NCBI RefSeq assembly: GCF_904067045.1 | Contig: NZ_CAJFDC010000036.1 | Location: 1,380,001 to 1,444,000 of the forward strand | Direction of reading: 5' to 3' | DNA from: Pseudomonas sp. FEN | GTDB lineage: Bacteria; Pseudomonadota; Gammaproteobacteria; Pseudomonadales; Pseudomonadaceae | Length of the DNA stretch: 64,000 nucleotides | Part shown: in pieces, positions 55,676-64,000 of the stretch | Layout of the letters: each line of letters begins with the position of its first letter | Position numbering within the stretch: position 1 is the stretch's first letter | The notes under the pieces: model-generated | Databases searched by the model: none | Told to the model about the DNA's origin: nothing | Seen by the model: the letters and a program-made list of their open reading frames with translations, nothing else | Translations under genes and position numbers: made by a program

Positions 55676-58273
55676 TTGAAAGGCTTCAAGCGCAGTGCAA
55701 AGACCATCGACGGTCACGAAAGCAACGGCCACGCGCCTGCAAACGATGCCGCCAGGCCCTTGTTACCGGGACTGCAGTTGGCCTTGGGAGGGTTGGCCAT
55801 GGCCGCCGCACTCCTCTGGTTTGGCGCGATAGGGCCCTGGAACCAGACACTGCGCACCAACCTGGCGCAGACTCCGGGCGCCGTGGCGGCAGCAGGCCTG
55901 AGCCAGGCAAGCGCCGATCTCATCGCCCAGACCGAGGCCGCGGCACAGGACCCCTCGCTGCTCAAGGCCCTGCAAAGCCAGAGCACCGACCAGGTAAAGG
56001 CCGCCGAAGCCGGCCTGCGCTTCGCCAACGGCCTGGTGGATGCCCAACTGTATCTACCGGGCCAGGCCCAGCCGACCAGCGACCGCGTGGCCCCCTTGAA
56101 CTTCTCGGCGCTGGACCTGATCACCCGAGCCGAACGAGGTACCCGTCCGGCACCGGAGGCCTACAAGATCGGCCAACGCTGGCTGGTCTATAGCGTAGCC
56201 GCGCTCAAGGCCTCTTCGGAAACACCAGGCGGCACACTGCTGCTGGTCTTCGACCTGCAACGACTGCTCCAACCCCTGGCCTCCTGGCATCCGGAAACCG
56301 GCGAGCTGCGCCTGACGCAGAGCGTTCTCGGCAGCCCGGAGCAGGTACTGGACCAGCGCGGAACGGGGACCGAGAACGAAAGCTATGCCTTTGGCGCCGG
56401 CAATCCGAACTGGGTACTGAAGTTCAGCCCCGGCCCCTTACTCAAACTGCCCTATCCGCTGAGCGCCTACGCGATCACCCTGTTGGCTGCCCTGTTCGCC
56501 TTCGGTGGCGCCCTGCTGGGCATTTACCTGACCCACAAACGCCAGCAAGACCGCCTCGACGGCGATGTCCGACAGCTGGAGCAACTGTTTCGCGAACTCT
56601 CCGGCGGCAAAGCCGTCAAAGCCTTCAGCTTGAGCCTGCCGGCCCTCAATGGACTGGCTCAGGAACTGGCGCGCTTTTCGTTGCGCAACGGTCACCCCGA
56701 GCCTGTCCCAGCCGGCATTGATCCAGGCATTGCGGTCCGCGGTACCCCGACGCCGATCCAGCCCGCCACCTCAGGTGCCGCCTGGACCGATCCGCTATTC
56801 CAAGATACCGATTTTCTCGATATCGACATTCTCGACGAACACCAGGACTTCCTGGGAACGGAGCCACCCCACGCCATGAACAGCAGCGCACCCGTCATCC
56901 CGACATTCCCGGACAGTATTTTCCGCGCCTACGACATCCGCGGTACGGTCCCCGAGACCCTGAACGGCGAAACCGCCTACTGGATCGGCCGCGCCATCGG
57001 CGCGCAGAGCCTGGCCCAGGGCGAACCCAACGTTTCGGTCGGCCGTGACGGCCGCCTGTCCGGGCCGGAGCTGGTCCAGCAACTGATCCAGGGCCTGCAC
57101 GACAGCGGCTGCCATGTCAGCGACGTCGGCCTGGTGCCGACCCCAGCGCTGTATTACGCCGCCAACGTACTGGCCGGCAAGTCCGGGGTCATGCTCACCG
57201 GCAGCCACAACCCGTCGAACTACAACGGTTTCAAGATCGTCATCGCCGGCGACACCCTGGCCAACGAACAGATCCAGGCCCTGCACACCCGACTCAAGAC
57301 CCATGACCTGAGCAGCGGCAAGGGCAGCATCGAGAAGGTCGACATCCTCACCCCTTACTTCGAGCAGATCCGCAACGACATCGTGTTGGCGAGGAAACTC
57401 AAGGTCGTGATCGACTGCGGCAACGGTGCCGCCGGGGTCATCGCGCCCAAGCTGATCGAAGCCCTGGGCTGCGAAGTCATCTCGCTGTTCGAGGAAGTCG
57501 ACGGTCACTTCCCCAACCACCACCCGGACCCGGGCAAACCCGAGAACCTGGTGGACCTGATCGCCAAGGTCAAGGAAAGCCATGCCGACCTGGGCCTGGC
57601 CTTCGACGGTGATGGCGACCGCGTGGGCGTGGTGACCAACACCGGCAACATCGTCTTCCCCGATCGCCTGCTGATGCTGTTCGCCAAGGACGTGGTGGCG
57701 CGCAACCCGGGCGCGGACATTATTTTCGACGTCAAATGCACCCGGCGCCTGACCCCCTTGATCCGCGAATACGGCGGTCGCCCGGTGATGTGGAAAACCG
57801 GTCATTCGCTGATCAAGAAAAAAATGAAGGAAAGTGGCGCCCTGCTCGCCGGCGAAATGAGCGGCCACATCTTTTTCAAGGAGCGCTGGTTCGGTTTCGA
57901 CGATGGCATCTACAGCGCCGCGCGCCTGTTGGAGATCCTCAGCCAGGAGAAATCCAGCGCCGAGGAGTTGTTCGCGACCTTCCCGAACGATATTTCCACG
58001 CCGGAAATCAATATCAATGTGACTGACGAGGGCAAATTCAGCATCATTGACGCACTGCAAAGCGATGCCGACTGGGGCGACGCCAACCTGACCACCATCG
58101 ACGGTGTGCGGGTCGACTACCCCAAGGGCTGGGGCCTGGTACGCGCCTCCAACACCACGCCGGTGCTGGTATTGCGCTTCGAAGCCGACACCGAAGTCGA
58201 ATTGCAGCGTATCAAGGACGTGTTCCACGCCCAATTGAAACGTGTTGCCCCTGATCTGCCACTACCGTTCTGA
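55676..58273 (+). CDS. algC: Phosphomannomutase/phosphoglucomutase AlgC with membrane-anchored N-terminal domain
   Basis: 865 residues from TTG with a strong GGAGG 7 bases upstream. Residues 1-400 are an extra region: TM1 about 32-54, a periplasmic-type segment, TM2 about 263-284 and a linker. Residues 401-865 are classical AlgC (MNSSAPVIPTFPDSIFRAYD), with phospho-Ser510 in TGSHNPSNYNGF (Ser110 of the short form) and metal loop DGDGDRVG. It makes mannose-1-P and glucose-1-P for alginate, LPS and other polysaccharides. ATG 56876 would give the short soluble form but lacks a close SD. The frame is continuous, so one long protein is likely made. Confidence 0.9.
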   Translation: MKGFKRSAKTIDGHESNGHAPANDAARPLLPGLQLALGGLAMAAALLWFGAIGPWNQTLRTNLAQTPGAVAAAGLSQASADLIAQTEAAAQDPSLLKALQSQSTDQVKAAEAGLRFANGLVDAQLYLPGQAQPTSDRVAPLNFSALDLITRAERGTRPAPEAYKIGQRWLVYSVAALKASSETPGGTLLLVFDLQRLLQPLASWHPETGELRLTQSVLGSPEQVLDQRGTGTENESYAFGAGNPNWVLKFSPGPLLKLPYPLSAYAITLLAALFAFGGALLGIYLTHKRQQDRLDGDVRQLEQLFRELSGGKAVKAFSLSLPALNGLAQELARFSLRNGHPEPVPAGIDPGIAVRGTPTPIQPATSGAAWTDPLFQDTDFLDIDILDEHQDFLGTEPPHAMNSSAPVIPTFPDSIFRAYDIRGTVPETLNGETAYWIGRAIGAQSLAQGEPNVSVGRDGRLSGPELVQQLIQGLHDSGCHVSDVGLVPTPALYYAANVLAGKSGVMLTGSHNPSNYNGFKIVIAGDTLANEQIQALHTRLKTHDLSSGKGSIEKVDILTPYFEQIRNDIVLARKLKVVIDCGNGAAGVIAPKLIEALGCEVISLFEEVDGHFPNHHPDPGKPENLVDLIAKVKESHADLGLAFDGDGDRVGVVTNTGNIVFPDRLLMLFAKDVVARNPGADIIFDVKCTRRLTPLIREYGGRPVMWKTGHSLIKKKMKESGALLAGEMSGHIFFKERWFGFDDGIYSAARLLEILSQEKSSAEELFATFPNDISTPEININVTDEGKFSIIDALQSDADWGDANLTTIDGVRVDYPKGWGLVRASNTTPVLVLRFEADTEVELQRIKDVFHAQLKRVAPDLPLPF

Positions 58274-58337
58274 CCTTCGGGCGGTGTAAAAGCATAGCCT
58301 TTGCACCGTCCGACCACTTGTGCCACCGGAGCCCTGA

Positions 58338-59243
58338 ATGACCCTCGAACGCGATGCCGCCGCCAATACCGCCAAGGTTCTTTCCGAAGCGTTGCCTTAC
58401 ATCCGCCGATACGTCGGCAAGACGCTGGTAATCAAGTACGGCGGCAACGCCATGGAAAGCGAAGAGCTGAAAACCGGTTTTGCCCGTGACATCGTGTTGA
58501 TGAAAGCGGTGGGGATCAACCCGGTGGTGGTCCACGGCGGTGGTCCGCAGATCGGTGACCTGCTCAAGCGCCTGTCCATCGAGAGCCACTTCATCGACGG
58601 CATGCGCGTGACCGACGCCCAGACCATGGACGTGGTGGAAATGGTCCTCGGCGGGCAAGTGAACAAGAGCATCGTCAACCTGATCAACCGTCACGGCGGC
58701 AGCGCCATCGGCCTGACCGGCAAGGACGCCGAGCTGATCCGGGCGAAAAAGCTCACCGTCACGCGCCAGACCCCGGAAATGACCCAGCCGGAAATCATCG
58801 ACATCGGCCAGGTCGGCGAAGTGGTCGGGATCAACACCGATCTGCTGAACCTGCTGGTCAAGGGTGATTTCATCCCGGTCATCGCGCCGATCGGCGTCGG
58901 TGCCAACGGCGAGTCCTACAATATCAACGCCGACCTGGTGGCGGGCAAGATCGCCGAGGCCCTGAAGGCCGAGAAACTGATGCTGCTGACCAACATTGCC
59001 GGCCTGATGGACAAGCAAGGCAAAGTCCTGACCGGCCTGAGCACTGCCCAGGTGGATGACCTGATCGCCGACGGCACCATCTACGGTGGCATGCTGCCGA
59101 AGATTCGTTGTGCGCTGGAAGCGGTACAGGGCGGTGTCGGCAGTTCGCTGATCATCGACGGTCGCGTACCGAATGCGGTACTGCTGGAGATTTTCACCGA
59201 TACCGGCATGGGCACCCTGATCAGCAATCGCAAGCGCCCCTGA
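58338..59243 (+). CDS. argB: Acetylglutamate kinase
   Basis: 301 residues. Amino acid kinase fold: KYGGNAMESEELKTGFARDI, VVVHGGGPQIGDLLKRL, GGMLPKIRCALEAVQGGV. N-terminal extension of about 30 residues (from MTLERDAAANTAKVLSEALP) is the helix linking hexamers of the arginine-inhibited enzyme. Second step of arginine synthesis. SD not strong (GGAG about 10 bases upstream). Confidence 0.96.
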   Translation: MTLERDAAANTAKVLSEALPYIRRYVGKTLVIKYGGNAMESEELKTGFARDIVLMKAVGINPVVVHGGGPQIGDLLKRLSIESHFIDGMRVTDAQTMDVVEMVLGGQVNKSIVNLINRHGGSAIGLTGKDAELIRAKKLTVTRQTPEMTQPEIIDIGQVGEVVGINTDLLNLLVKGDFIPVIAPIGVGANGESYNINADLVAGKIAEALKAEKLMLLTNIAGLMDKQGKVLTGLSTAQVDDLIADGTIYGGMLPKIRCALEAVQGGVGSSLIIDGRVPNAVLLEIFTDTGMGTLISNRKRP

Positions 59244-59281
59244 CCAGGCCGAAACCCATACTCGAAAACGCAACAAACCCC

Positions 59282-59340
59282 GTAGATACCGTTTGACCCA
59301 AACATCGCGCTTGCGCGATGAGGGTCAAGACGATATCTAC
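59282..59340. repeat. Long near-perfect hairpin after argB
   Basis: About 26 base pairs with one bulge and one mismatch: GTAGATA-CGT-TTGACCC-CATCGCG, loop CTTG, and the complementary half ending TATCTAC. Lies 39 bases past argB. No T run follows, so it is not a standard terminator; it may be an RNA-processing or REP-like element. Confidence 0.75.
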
Positions 59341-59356
59341 AGGATGTGCGTCGTAT

Positions 59357-59440
59357 ACAAGATTGGCGTTCGGTTCCTACAGGGATCGTGTTGACCGAGA
59401 GATGAGTCAAGACTCAAGACGGTACGACAAGATTGACGTT
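59357..59440. repeat. Direct repeat pair in the argB-DUF4124 intergenic region
   Basis: ACAAGATTGGCGTT (59357-59370) recurs as ACAAGATTGACGTT (59427-59440), 13 of 14 bases equal and 70 bases apart. GTCAAGAC also recurs near 59324, 59405. The region looks built from decayed repeats. Confidence 0.55.
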
Positions 59441-59449
59441 GGCCACACC

Positions 59450-60037
59450 TCAGTGCGTCAACTGCTCCACCCGCGCCCGATCCACGGCGAACTCCTGCTG
59501 CGCCTGGACCCGTGCCGCCTGGTATTTGGCAATGTCCGCCCTCATCCGCGCCTGTTCGTCCCGCAGCGCGGTGAGTTGCCCCAGCAACTGCGGCGCCACC
59601 TCGTGCCCCGCCCGCTCCTGCTCCGCCGCCTGGCCTTGCAAGCCGGCCTGCTGCGCCAGCAAGGCCTGAAGATTGGTCTGGACGCTCGCGATCATCGTAT
59701 CCAACTCGGCGAATTTTCGAGCCTGGGCCTTGTCGACCTCAATGACGCTGGAATAGCGCTGTAACAGCAATGCATTGGCCTCGGCCTCGGCTTTCTGCGC
59801 CCGCAGATGGGCAAGCTCCTCGGCCGTCGGAGCGGGTGCCACCGTCCGCACTACCCGCCCCCGTGAATTCAAGACCTGATAGCCCTTGCCCACATACTCC
59901 GGAGGAACCTGGCGATCGAGCACCGTGACGCCCTTGCTGTCGACATAGCGGTACAGCAGAACGCCAGAGGCATCCTCTGCCTGCGCGGCAAAGGACAGGC
60001 AAAGCAGCAGGGGCAGCCAGCGATACGCGAGGCGCAA
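59450..60037 (-). CDS. Exported DUF4124-type coiled-coil protein
   Basis: 195 residues. Signal peptide MRLAYRWLPLLLCLSFAAQA, then a DUF4124 domain (VLLYRYVDSKGVTVLDRQVPP), then a long Ala/Glu/Gln-rich coiled coil (about 70-190). Function not known. Starts 6 bases after pyrE on the same strand, so probably co-transcribed with it. Confidence 0.82.
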   Translation of the reverse strand: MRLAYRWLPLLLCLSFAAQAEDASGVLLYRYVDSKGVTVLDRQVPPEYVGKGYQVLNSRGRVVRTVAPAPTAEELAHLRAQKAEAEANALLLQRYSSVIEVDKAQARKFAELDTMIASVQTNLQALLAQQAGLQGQAAEQERAGHEVAPQLLGQLTALRDEQARMRADIAKYQAARVQAQQEFAVDRARVEQLTH

Positions 60038-60043
60038 GAGGGA

Positions 60044-60685
60044 TCAGACCCCGTATTGCGCGCGATAAGCCTCGACCGCAGGCAAATGCTGCTTGAGCTG
60101 CTCATCGTCGGCCAGGAACTGCAGGACCTGGGTCAGGGACACGATGCTGACCACCGGGATCGCGAAGTCGCGCTCGACTTCCTGGATCGCCGACAGCTCG
60201 CCATTCCCGCGCTCCTGGCGGTTTAGCGCGATCAGCACGCCGGCAGGCTTGGCGCCCTGGGCCTGGATAATCTGCATTACCTCGCGAATCGCGGTCCCGG
60301 CGGTGATCACATCGTCGATGATCAACACATCACCCACCAGCGGCGCGCCCACCAGGCTGCCGCCTTCGCCGTGGGCCTTGGCTTCCTTGCGGTTGAAGCA
60401 CCAGGGCAGATCCAGTCCGTGATGCTCGGCCAGGGCCACGGCGGTGGCCGCTGCCAGGGGGATGCCCTTGTAGGCCGGGCCGAACAGCACGTCGAACGAA
60501 ATTCCGCTCTCGATGATCGCCGCGGCATAGAAACGCCCCAGCTGGGCCAGGGCCGAACCGCTGTTGAACAAGCCGGCATTGAAGAAGTATGGGCTGGTAC
60601 GCCCGGACTTCAGAGTGAACTCACCGAAGCGCAAAACCCCGCGATCGATGGCAAAACGAATGAAATCGCGTTGATACGCCTGCAT
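60044..60685 (-). CDS. pyrE: Orotate phosphoribosyltransferase
   Basis: 213 residues from MQAYQRDFIRFAIDRGVLRF. PRPP motif VLIIDDVITAGTAIRE and FNRKEAKAHGEGG. Fifth step of UMP synthesis. The frame is open 7 codons further (MVFGAFF), but MQAYQRDF is the family start. Divergent from crc, the same arrangement as in other pseudomonads. Confidence 0.96.
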   Translation of the reverse strand: MQAYQRDFIRFAIDRGVLRFGEFTLKSGRTSPYFFNAGLFNSGSALAQLGRFYAAAIIESGISFDVLFGPAYKGIPLAAATAVALAEHHGLDLPWCFNRKEAKAHGEGGSLVGAPLVGDVLIIDDVITAGTAIREVMQIIQAQGAKPAGVLIALNRQERGNGELSAIQEVERDFAIPVVSIVSLTQVLQFLADDEQLKQHLPAVEAYRAQYGV

Positions 60686-60768
60686 GAAAAAAGCCCCAAA
60701 TACCACGGATTTAGCTAATTAGGTAGACCTTGGGGTATCATACACGCACGTGATTTTTGGGGCCATTT

Positions 60769-61548
60769 ATGCGGATCATCAGTGTGAACGTCAATGGTAT
60801 TCAAGCCGCAGTCGAGCGTGGTTTGCTCAGTTGGCTGCAGGCCCAGAATGCCGACGTCATCTGCTTGCAGGACACCCGCGCCTCCGCCTTTGAACTGGAC
60901 GATCCAGCCTTCCAACTGGATGGCTACTTCCTTTATGCCTGCGATGCCGAAGTCCCCGCCCAGGGTGGCGTGGCTCTGTATTCGCGGTTGCAACCGAAGG
61001 CTGTCATCAGCGGTCTCGGTTTCGAGACGGCAGACCGCTACGGGCGCTACCTGCAAGCCGATTTCGACAAGGTCAGCATCGCGACCTTGCTGCTTCCCTC
61101 GGGGCAGAACGGCGATGAAGACTTGAACCAGAAGTTCAAGCTTATGGACGACTTCGCCCGCTATCTGGACAAACAGCGGCGCAAACGTCGTGAGTATATC
61201 TATTGTGGTTCGCTGTACGTCGCGCAACAGAAGCTGGATATCAAGAACTGGCGCGACAGCCAGCAATCCCCGGGCTTCCTGGCGCCGGAACGGGCCTGGA
61301 TGGACGAGATTGTCGGCAACATGGGTTATGTCGACGCCCTGCGCGAAGTCAGCCGCGAAGGTGACCAGTACAGCTGGTGGCCGGATAACGAACAGGCCGA
61401 GATGCTCAACCTCGGCTGGCGTTTCGACTATCAGTTGCTGACCCCGGGCCTGCGGCGTTTCGTGCGCAGCGCGCGCCTGCCACGCCAGCCGCGCTTCTCC
61501 CAGCATGCGCCGCTGATCGTCGACTACGACTGGACGCTGACCATCTAA
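60769..61548 (+). CDS. crc: Catabolite repression control protein Crc
   Basis: 259 residues from MRIISVNVNGIQAAVERGLL. Exonuclease III/endonuclease fold (EEP), but the catalytic residues are altered (for example VICLQDTRAS in place of the Glu motif), as known for Crc, which is not a nuclease. With Hfq it holds target mRNAs at A-rich CA motifs and represses less preferred carbon pathways. A terminator follows at 61567-61596. Confidence 0.96.
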   Translation: MRIISVNVNGIQAAVERGLLSWLQAQNADVICLQDTRASAFELDDPAFQLDGYFLYACDAEVPAQGGVALYSRLQPKAVISGLGFETADRYGRYLQADFDKVSIATLLLPSGQNGDEDLNQKFKLMDDFARYLDKQRRKRREYIYCGSLYVAQQKLDIKNWRDSQQSPGFLAPERAWMDEIVGNMGYVDALREVSREGDQYSWWPDNEQAEMLNLGWRFDYQLLTPGLRRFVRSARLPRQPRFSQHAPLIVDYDWTLTI

Positions 61549-61566
61549 GCGTCTTTTCGCAGTGAC

Positions 61567-61596
61567 AAAAAAGCCGACTTCGCGTCGGCTTTTTTG
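61567..61596. terminator. Bidirectional intrinsic terminator after crc
   Basis: AAAAAAGCCGAC-TTC-GCGTCGGCTTTTTT hairpin with A and T runs; ends crc (+) and the convergent DUF4870 gene (-). Confidence 0.9.
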
Positions 61597-61613
61597 CCTG
61601 TCGGCACCAGGAG

Positions 61614-61982
61614 CTACTTGATCGGCCGCCAGGTGAAGGGATAGCGGTAAGCCACGCCCTCATTGGCCTTGACCCCGGCAATGATGGTCAACACCACCGC
61701 CGCGATCACCAGCAAGCCGAACAGCGGAATACCGATCAGGACGAACATCAGCGGAATACAGACCATCGCCGCCACCGCCACGGTGATCTGGAAATTCAGT
61801 GCCTCCTTGCCCTGGGCGTCGATGAACGGGTCCTGCTCGCGCTTCATCTGCCACAGGATCAGCGGTCCGATCAGGCTGCCAAACGGAAACCAGTAGCCGA
61901 GAAACGCCGACAAATGACAGAACATCGCCCATTGCCTGACTTCCTGGCTCGGTGCGGGTACGGGCAATTGCTCGTCACTCAT
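61614..61982 (-). CDS. DUF4870 membrane protein
   Basis: 122 residues. Three predicted membrane segments: about 17-45, 64-90 and 92-110 (FLGYWFPFGSLIGPLILW, VAAMVCIPLMFVLIGIPLFG). Family of small inner-membrane proteins, function unknown. The tail PFTWRPIK is typical of pseudomonad copies. Separate from rph by 34 bases. Confidence 0.85.
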   Translation of the reverse strand: MSDEQLPVPAPSQEVRQWAMFCHLSAFLGYWFPFGSLIGPLILWQMKREQDPFIDAQGKEALNFQITVAVAAMVCIPLMFVLIGIPLFGLLVIAAVVLTIIAGVKANEGVAYRYPFTWRPIK

Positions 61983-62016
61983 GGCGTTCTCCTGATCCTG
62001 GCAAAAGTCCGAACAC

Positions 62017-62739
62017 TCAGTCAGCCAGCACGGCGTTCTGCAGTTCGAAGATTTCGTTCATGCCTTTTTGCGCCAATGCCAGCATCGCGCTCAGATCCTC
62101 GGGGTGGAACGGCGCGCCTTCGGCGGTGCCCTGGACCTCAATGAAGCCACCAGTGCTGGTCATGACCACGTTCAGGTCGGTTTCGGCCGCCGAGTCTTCC
62201 AGATAGTCCAGGTCGAGCACCGGCTCGCCCTGGTACATGCCCACCGATACCGCGGCGATCATCTGCTTGAGTGGGCTGCCACCCTTCAGGCCGCCACGCT
62301 TCTTGATCACGCCCAGGGCGTCGACCAGGGCCACCATGGCACCGGTGATGGAGGCGGTACGGGTACCGCCGTCGGCCTGGATCACATCGCAGTCGACATA
62401 CAGCGTCACGTCACCGAGCTTGGACATATCCAGCGCGGCCCGCAGCGAACGGCCGATCAGACGCTGGATCTCCAGGGTGCGACCACCTTGCTTGCCGCGG
62501 CTCGCTTCACGTTGGTTACGTTCGCCGGTGGCGCGCGGCAGCATGCCGTATTCGGCGGTCAGCCAACCCTGGCCCTGGCCCTTGAGAAAGCGCGGCACGC
62601 CGTTCTCGACACTGACCGTGCAAATCACTTTGGTGTCACCGAACTCGACCAGTACAGATCCCTCGGCGTGTTTGGTGTAGTTGCGGGTGATGCGGATCGA
62701 GCGGAGCTGATCGGCAGCGCGACCACTTGGACGTTTCAT
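62017..62739 (-). CDS. rph: Ribonuclease PH
   Basis: 240 residues from MKRPSGRAADQLRSIRITRN. RNase PH core: EGSVLVEFGDTKVICTVSVE, RSLRAALDMSKLG, DVIQADGGTRTASITGA. Phosphorolytic 3' trimming of tRNA and rRNA. Divergent from yicC across 336 bases. The longer frame upstream is not conserved. Confidence 0.96.
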   Translation of the reverse strand: MKRPSGRAADQLRSIRITRNYTKHAEGSVLVEFGDTKVICTVSVENGVPRFLKGQGQGWLTAEYGMLPRATGERNQREASRGKQGGRTLEIQRLIGRSLRAALDMSKLGDVTLYVDCDVIQADGGTRTASITGAMVALVDALGVIKKRGGLKGGSPLKQMIAAVSVGMYQGEPVLDLDYLEDSAAETDLNVVMTSTGGFIEVQGTAEGAPFHPEDLSAMLALAQKGMNEIFELQNAVLAD

Positions 62740-63075
62740 CTGGGAATACCTGTACGAGGGCGGAAATCTACGGAGCATTATAGAGGCCAGGGCCTGTGCT
62801 GGGCACCTCTAAATACCGGACATCCCCACCCCACCTTGTAGGAGCAGCCGGTCGCTGCTCGATTGCTCGCGATGAACGTCAACGATAATACGGGGCGCCT
62901 GATGCCCCTCGGTGCCGCTGCCACCATCGCGAGCAACCTCGCTCCCACACCTCCAGGTTTGGGGACAGCGACCGCACTGCGCTACAATCCTGCGCCTTTG
63001 CTGCCTGTCGGCTTTAATTCATTCATCGGTCCTGCTCGCCCAAGCGGCGGCGGACCTGAATCGCGAGGTACTTCC
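62740..63075. other. Divergent intergenic region between rph and yicC with degenerate REPIN
   Basis: 336 bases. 62837-62949 has TGTAGGAGCAGCCGGTCGCT at the left and GCGAGCAACCTCGCTCCCAC at the right, mixed arms of a REPIN that has decayed or recombined. The yicC promoter should lie in 62950-63060. No other gene seen. Confidence 0.55.
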
Positions 63076-63939
63076 ATGGTCCACAGCATGACCGCCTTCG
63101 CCCGCGTCGAAAGCGCCGTCAGCCAGGGCACCCTGAGCTGGGAATTGCGCTCGGTCAACAGCCGCTACCTGGAACCTCACCTGCGCCTGCCGGAGGCCTT
63201 CCGCGACCTTGAGGGCGCGGTTCGCGAAGCCCTGCGCCAGGGCCTGTCTCGGGGCAAGCTGGAATGCACCTTGCGGTTCACCGAGGAAACCACCGGCAAA
63301 CCCCTGCAGATCGACCGCGAGCGCGCCGCCCAACTGGTCGCCGCCGCCGAAACGGTCGCCAGCCTGATCAAGCAGCCCGCCGCGCTGAACCCGCTGGAAG
63401 TCCTCGCCTGGCCTGGCGTACTGGTGGCTGACGCCAGCGACCCGCAGGCCCTGAACAACGAGGCCCTGGCCCTGTTCAACCAAGGACTCAAGGAACTCAA
63501 GAACGGCCGCCAGCGCGAAGGCGCGGAGCTGGCTCGCTTGATCGTCGAACGCCTGGACGCTATCGAGGCCGATGTCGCGACCCTGCGCGAGCAGGTTCCG
63601 CAGATGCTCGCCAGCCAGCGCCAGAAAGTCCTCGACCGCTTTGCCGACATGCAGGCCGAGCTGGACCCGACCCGCCTGGAGCAGGAAATGGTCTTGTTGG
63701 CACAGAAAAGCGACGTGGCCGAAGAACTCGACCGCCTCGCCACCCATATCATCGAAGTCCGCCGGGTGCTCAAGTCCGGCGGCGCGGCCGGGCGACGCCT
63801 GGACTTCCTGATGCAGGAACTCAACCGCGAAGCCAACACCCTCGGCTCCAAGGCCTTCGACCCGCGCAGCACCCAGGCGGCGGTCAACCTCAAAGTGTTG
63901 ATCGAACAAATGCGCGAACAAGTACAGAACATCGAGTAA
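63076..63939 (+). CDS. yicC: YicC family endoribonuclease
   Basis: 287 residues from MVHSMTAFARVESAVSQGTL, the conserved start (MTAFAR); the open frame upstream (from 62863) crosses the REPIN and is not coding. C-terminal signature is GRRLDFLMQELNREANTLGSK. In E. coli YicC promotes degradation of the sRNA RyhB and cleaves RNA. It precedes gmk after 12 bases. Confidence 0.95.
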   Translation: MVHSMTAFARVESAVSQGTLSWELRSVNSRYLEPHLRLPEAFRDLEGAVREALRQGLSRGKLECTLRFTEETTGKPLQIDRERAAQLVAAAETVASLIKQPAALNPLEVLAWPGVLVADASDPQALNNEALALFNQGLKELKNGRQREGAELARLIVERLDAIEADVATLREQVPQMLASQRQKVLDRFADMQAELDPTRLEQEMVLLAQKSDVAEELDRLATHIIEVRRVLKSGGAAGRRLDFLMQELNREANTLGSKAFDPRSTQAAVNLKVLIEQMREQVQNIE

Positions 63940-63951
63940 GGCTAACCCGAC

Positions 63952-64000
63952 ATGACCCACAGCACTGGCACCCTCTACATCATTTCCGCACCGTCGGGCG
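63952..64000 (+). CDS. gmk: Guanylate kinase, first 16 codons (cut by window end)
   Basis: MTHSTGTLYIISAPSG: the start of GMP kinase, ending inside the P-loop (SAPSGAGK in the family). Expected neighbour after yicC. The rest lies beyond the window. Confidence 0.85.
   Translation, partial: MTHSTGTLYIISAPSG

Noticed and set aside
56795..58234. 479-codon minus-strand frame opposite algC
   Set aside because: Shadow of the AlgC catalytic half.
62863..63075. 71-codon N-terminal extension of yicC
   Set aside because: The extension runs through a degenerate REPIN, while MVHSMTAFAR is the conserved family start.

Overview
The window is chromosomal DNA from a Pseudomonas, most likely of the fluorescens/chlororaphis/protegens group. 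The sequence shows high GC, pseudomonad REPIN-type repeats, and a gene order that largely follows my memory of the P. aeruginosa PA5280-PA5336 segment: xerC, HAD phosphatase, sutA, yjbQ, amtB, glnK, ubiK, comM, then MATE, proE, rep, xpt, CoA-transferase, cycB, pauR, dadX, ridA, dadA, dadR, then an MFS gene, pauC, rpmG/rpmB, a peptide-binding protein, radC, coaBC, dut, algC, argB, pyrE, crc, rph, yicC and gmk. I could not run a search, so names rest on recognised protein sequence and this synteny. No rRNA, tRNA, CRISPR array, insertion sequence or prophage was seen.

Region by region: (1) 1-5.1 kb is core: the end of xerC with yigB, the slow-growth transcription factor sutA, YjbQ, and a nitrogen module glnK-amtB. 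The nitrogen module is preceded by a sigma-54 promoter match and two NtrC-type palindromes 33 bp apart. (2) 5.2-13.0 kb lies between ubiK and comM, which I expect to be adjacent. It is an accessory insert carrying a chemoreceptor, a three-subunit periplasmic/membrane FAD dehydrogenase with a triheme cytochrome, and a hipBA toxin-antitoxin pair with its own promoter, operator-like palindrome and a 22-bp perfect inverted repeat at its end. (3) 13.3-18.2 kb holds comM, a secreted aldose-epimerase-fold protein and a Cache-type chemoreceptor. (4) 18.5-28.1 kb is a second accessory block, visibly less GC-rich. It holds a BaeS/BaeR-like two-component pair divergent from an RND efflux operon, followed on the same strand by a BRO-N-like small protein, an MlaA-like envelope protein and a tiny lipoprotein. 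The divergent intergenic region holds an 11-bp-period direct repeat, a plausible response-regulator operator. (5) 28.2-41.2 kb is core: MATE, proE, rep, xpt, CoA-transferase, cycB, pauR and the dad alanine-catabolic cluster with divergent dadR. (6) 41.2-50.3 kb has a YkgJ-type Cys protein, a DUF1127/MocR divergent pair, a phospholipase-D lipoprotein, an MFS transporter, an aldehyde dehydrogenase for polyamine catabolism with a divergent cupin, and an unassigned exported protein with a HExxH motif. (7) 50.4-64.0 kb is housekeeping: ribosomal proteins L33/L28, a peptide-binding protein, radC, coaBC-dut-algC, argB, pyrE, crc, rph, yicC and the start of gmk.

Functionally the segment mixes nucleotide and cofactor metabolism, nitrogen and alanine/polyamine catabolism, global control (SutA, Crc, ProE) and envelope or sensory accessory functions. 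The strongest candidates for new biology are the BaeSR-RND-MlaA envelope block, the membrane-anchored N-terminal half of AlgC, the HExxH exported protein, and the hipBA locus with its nested palindromes.
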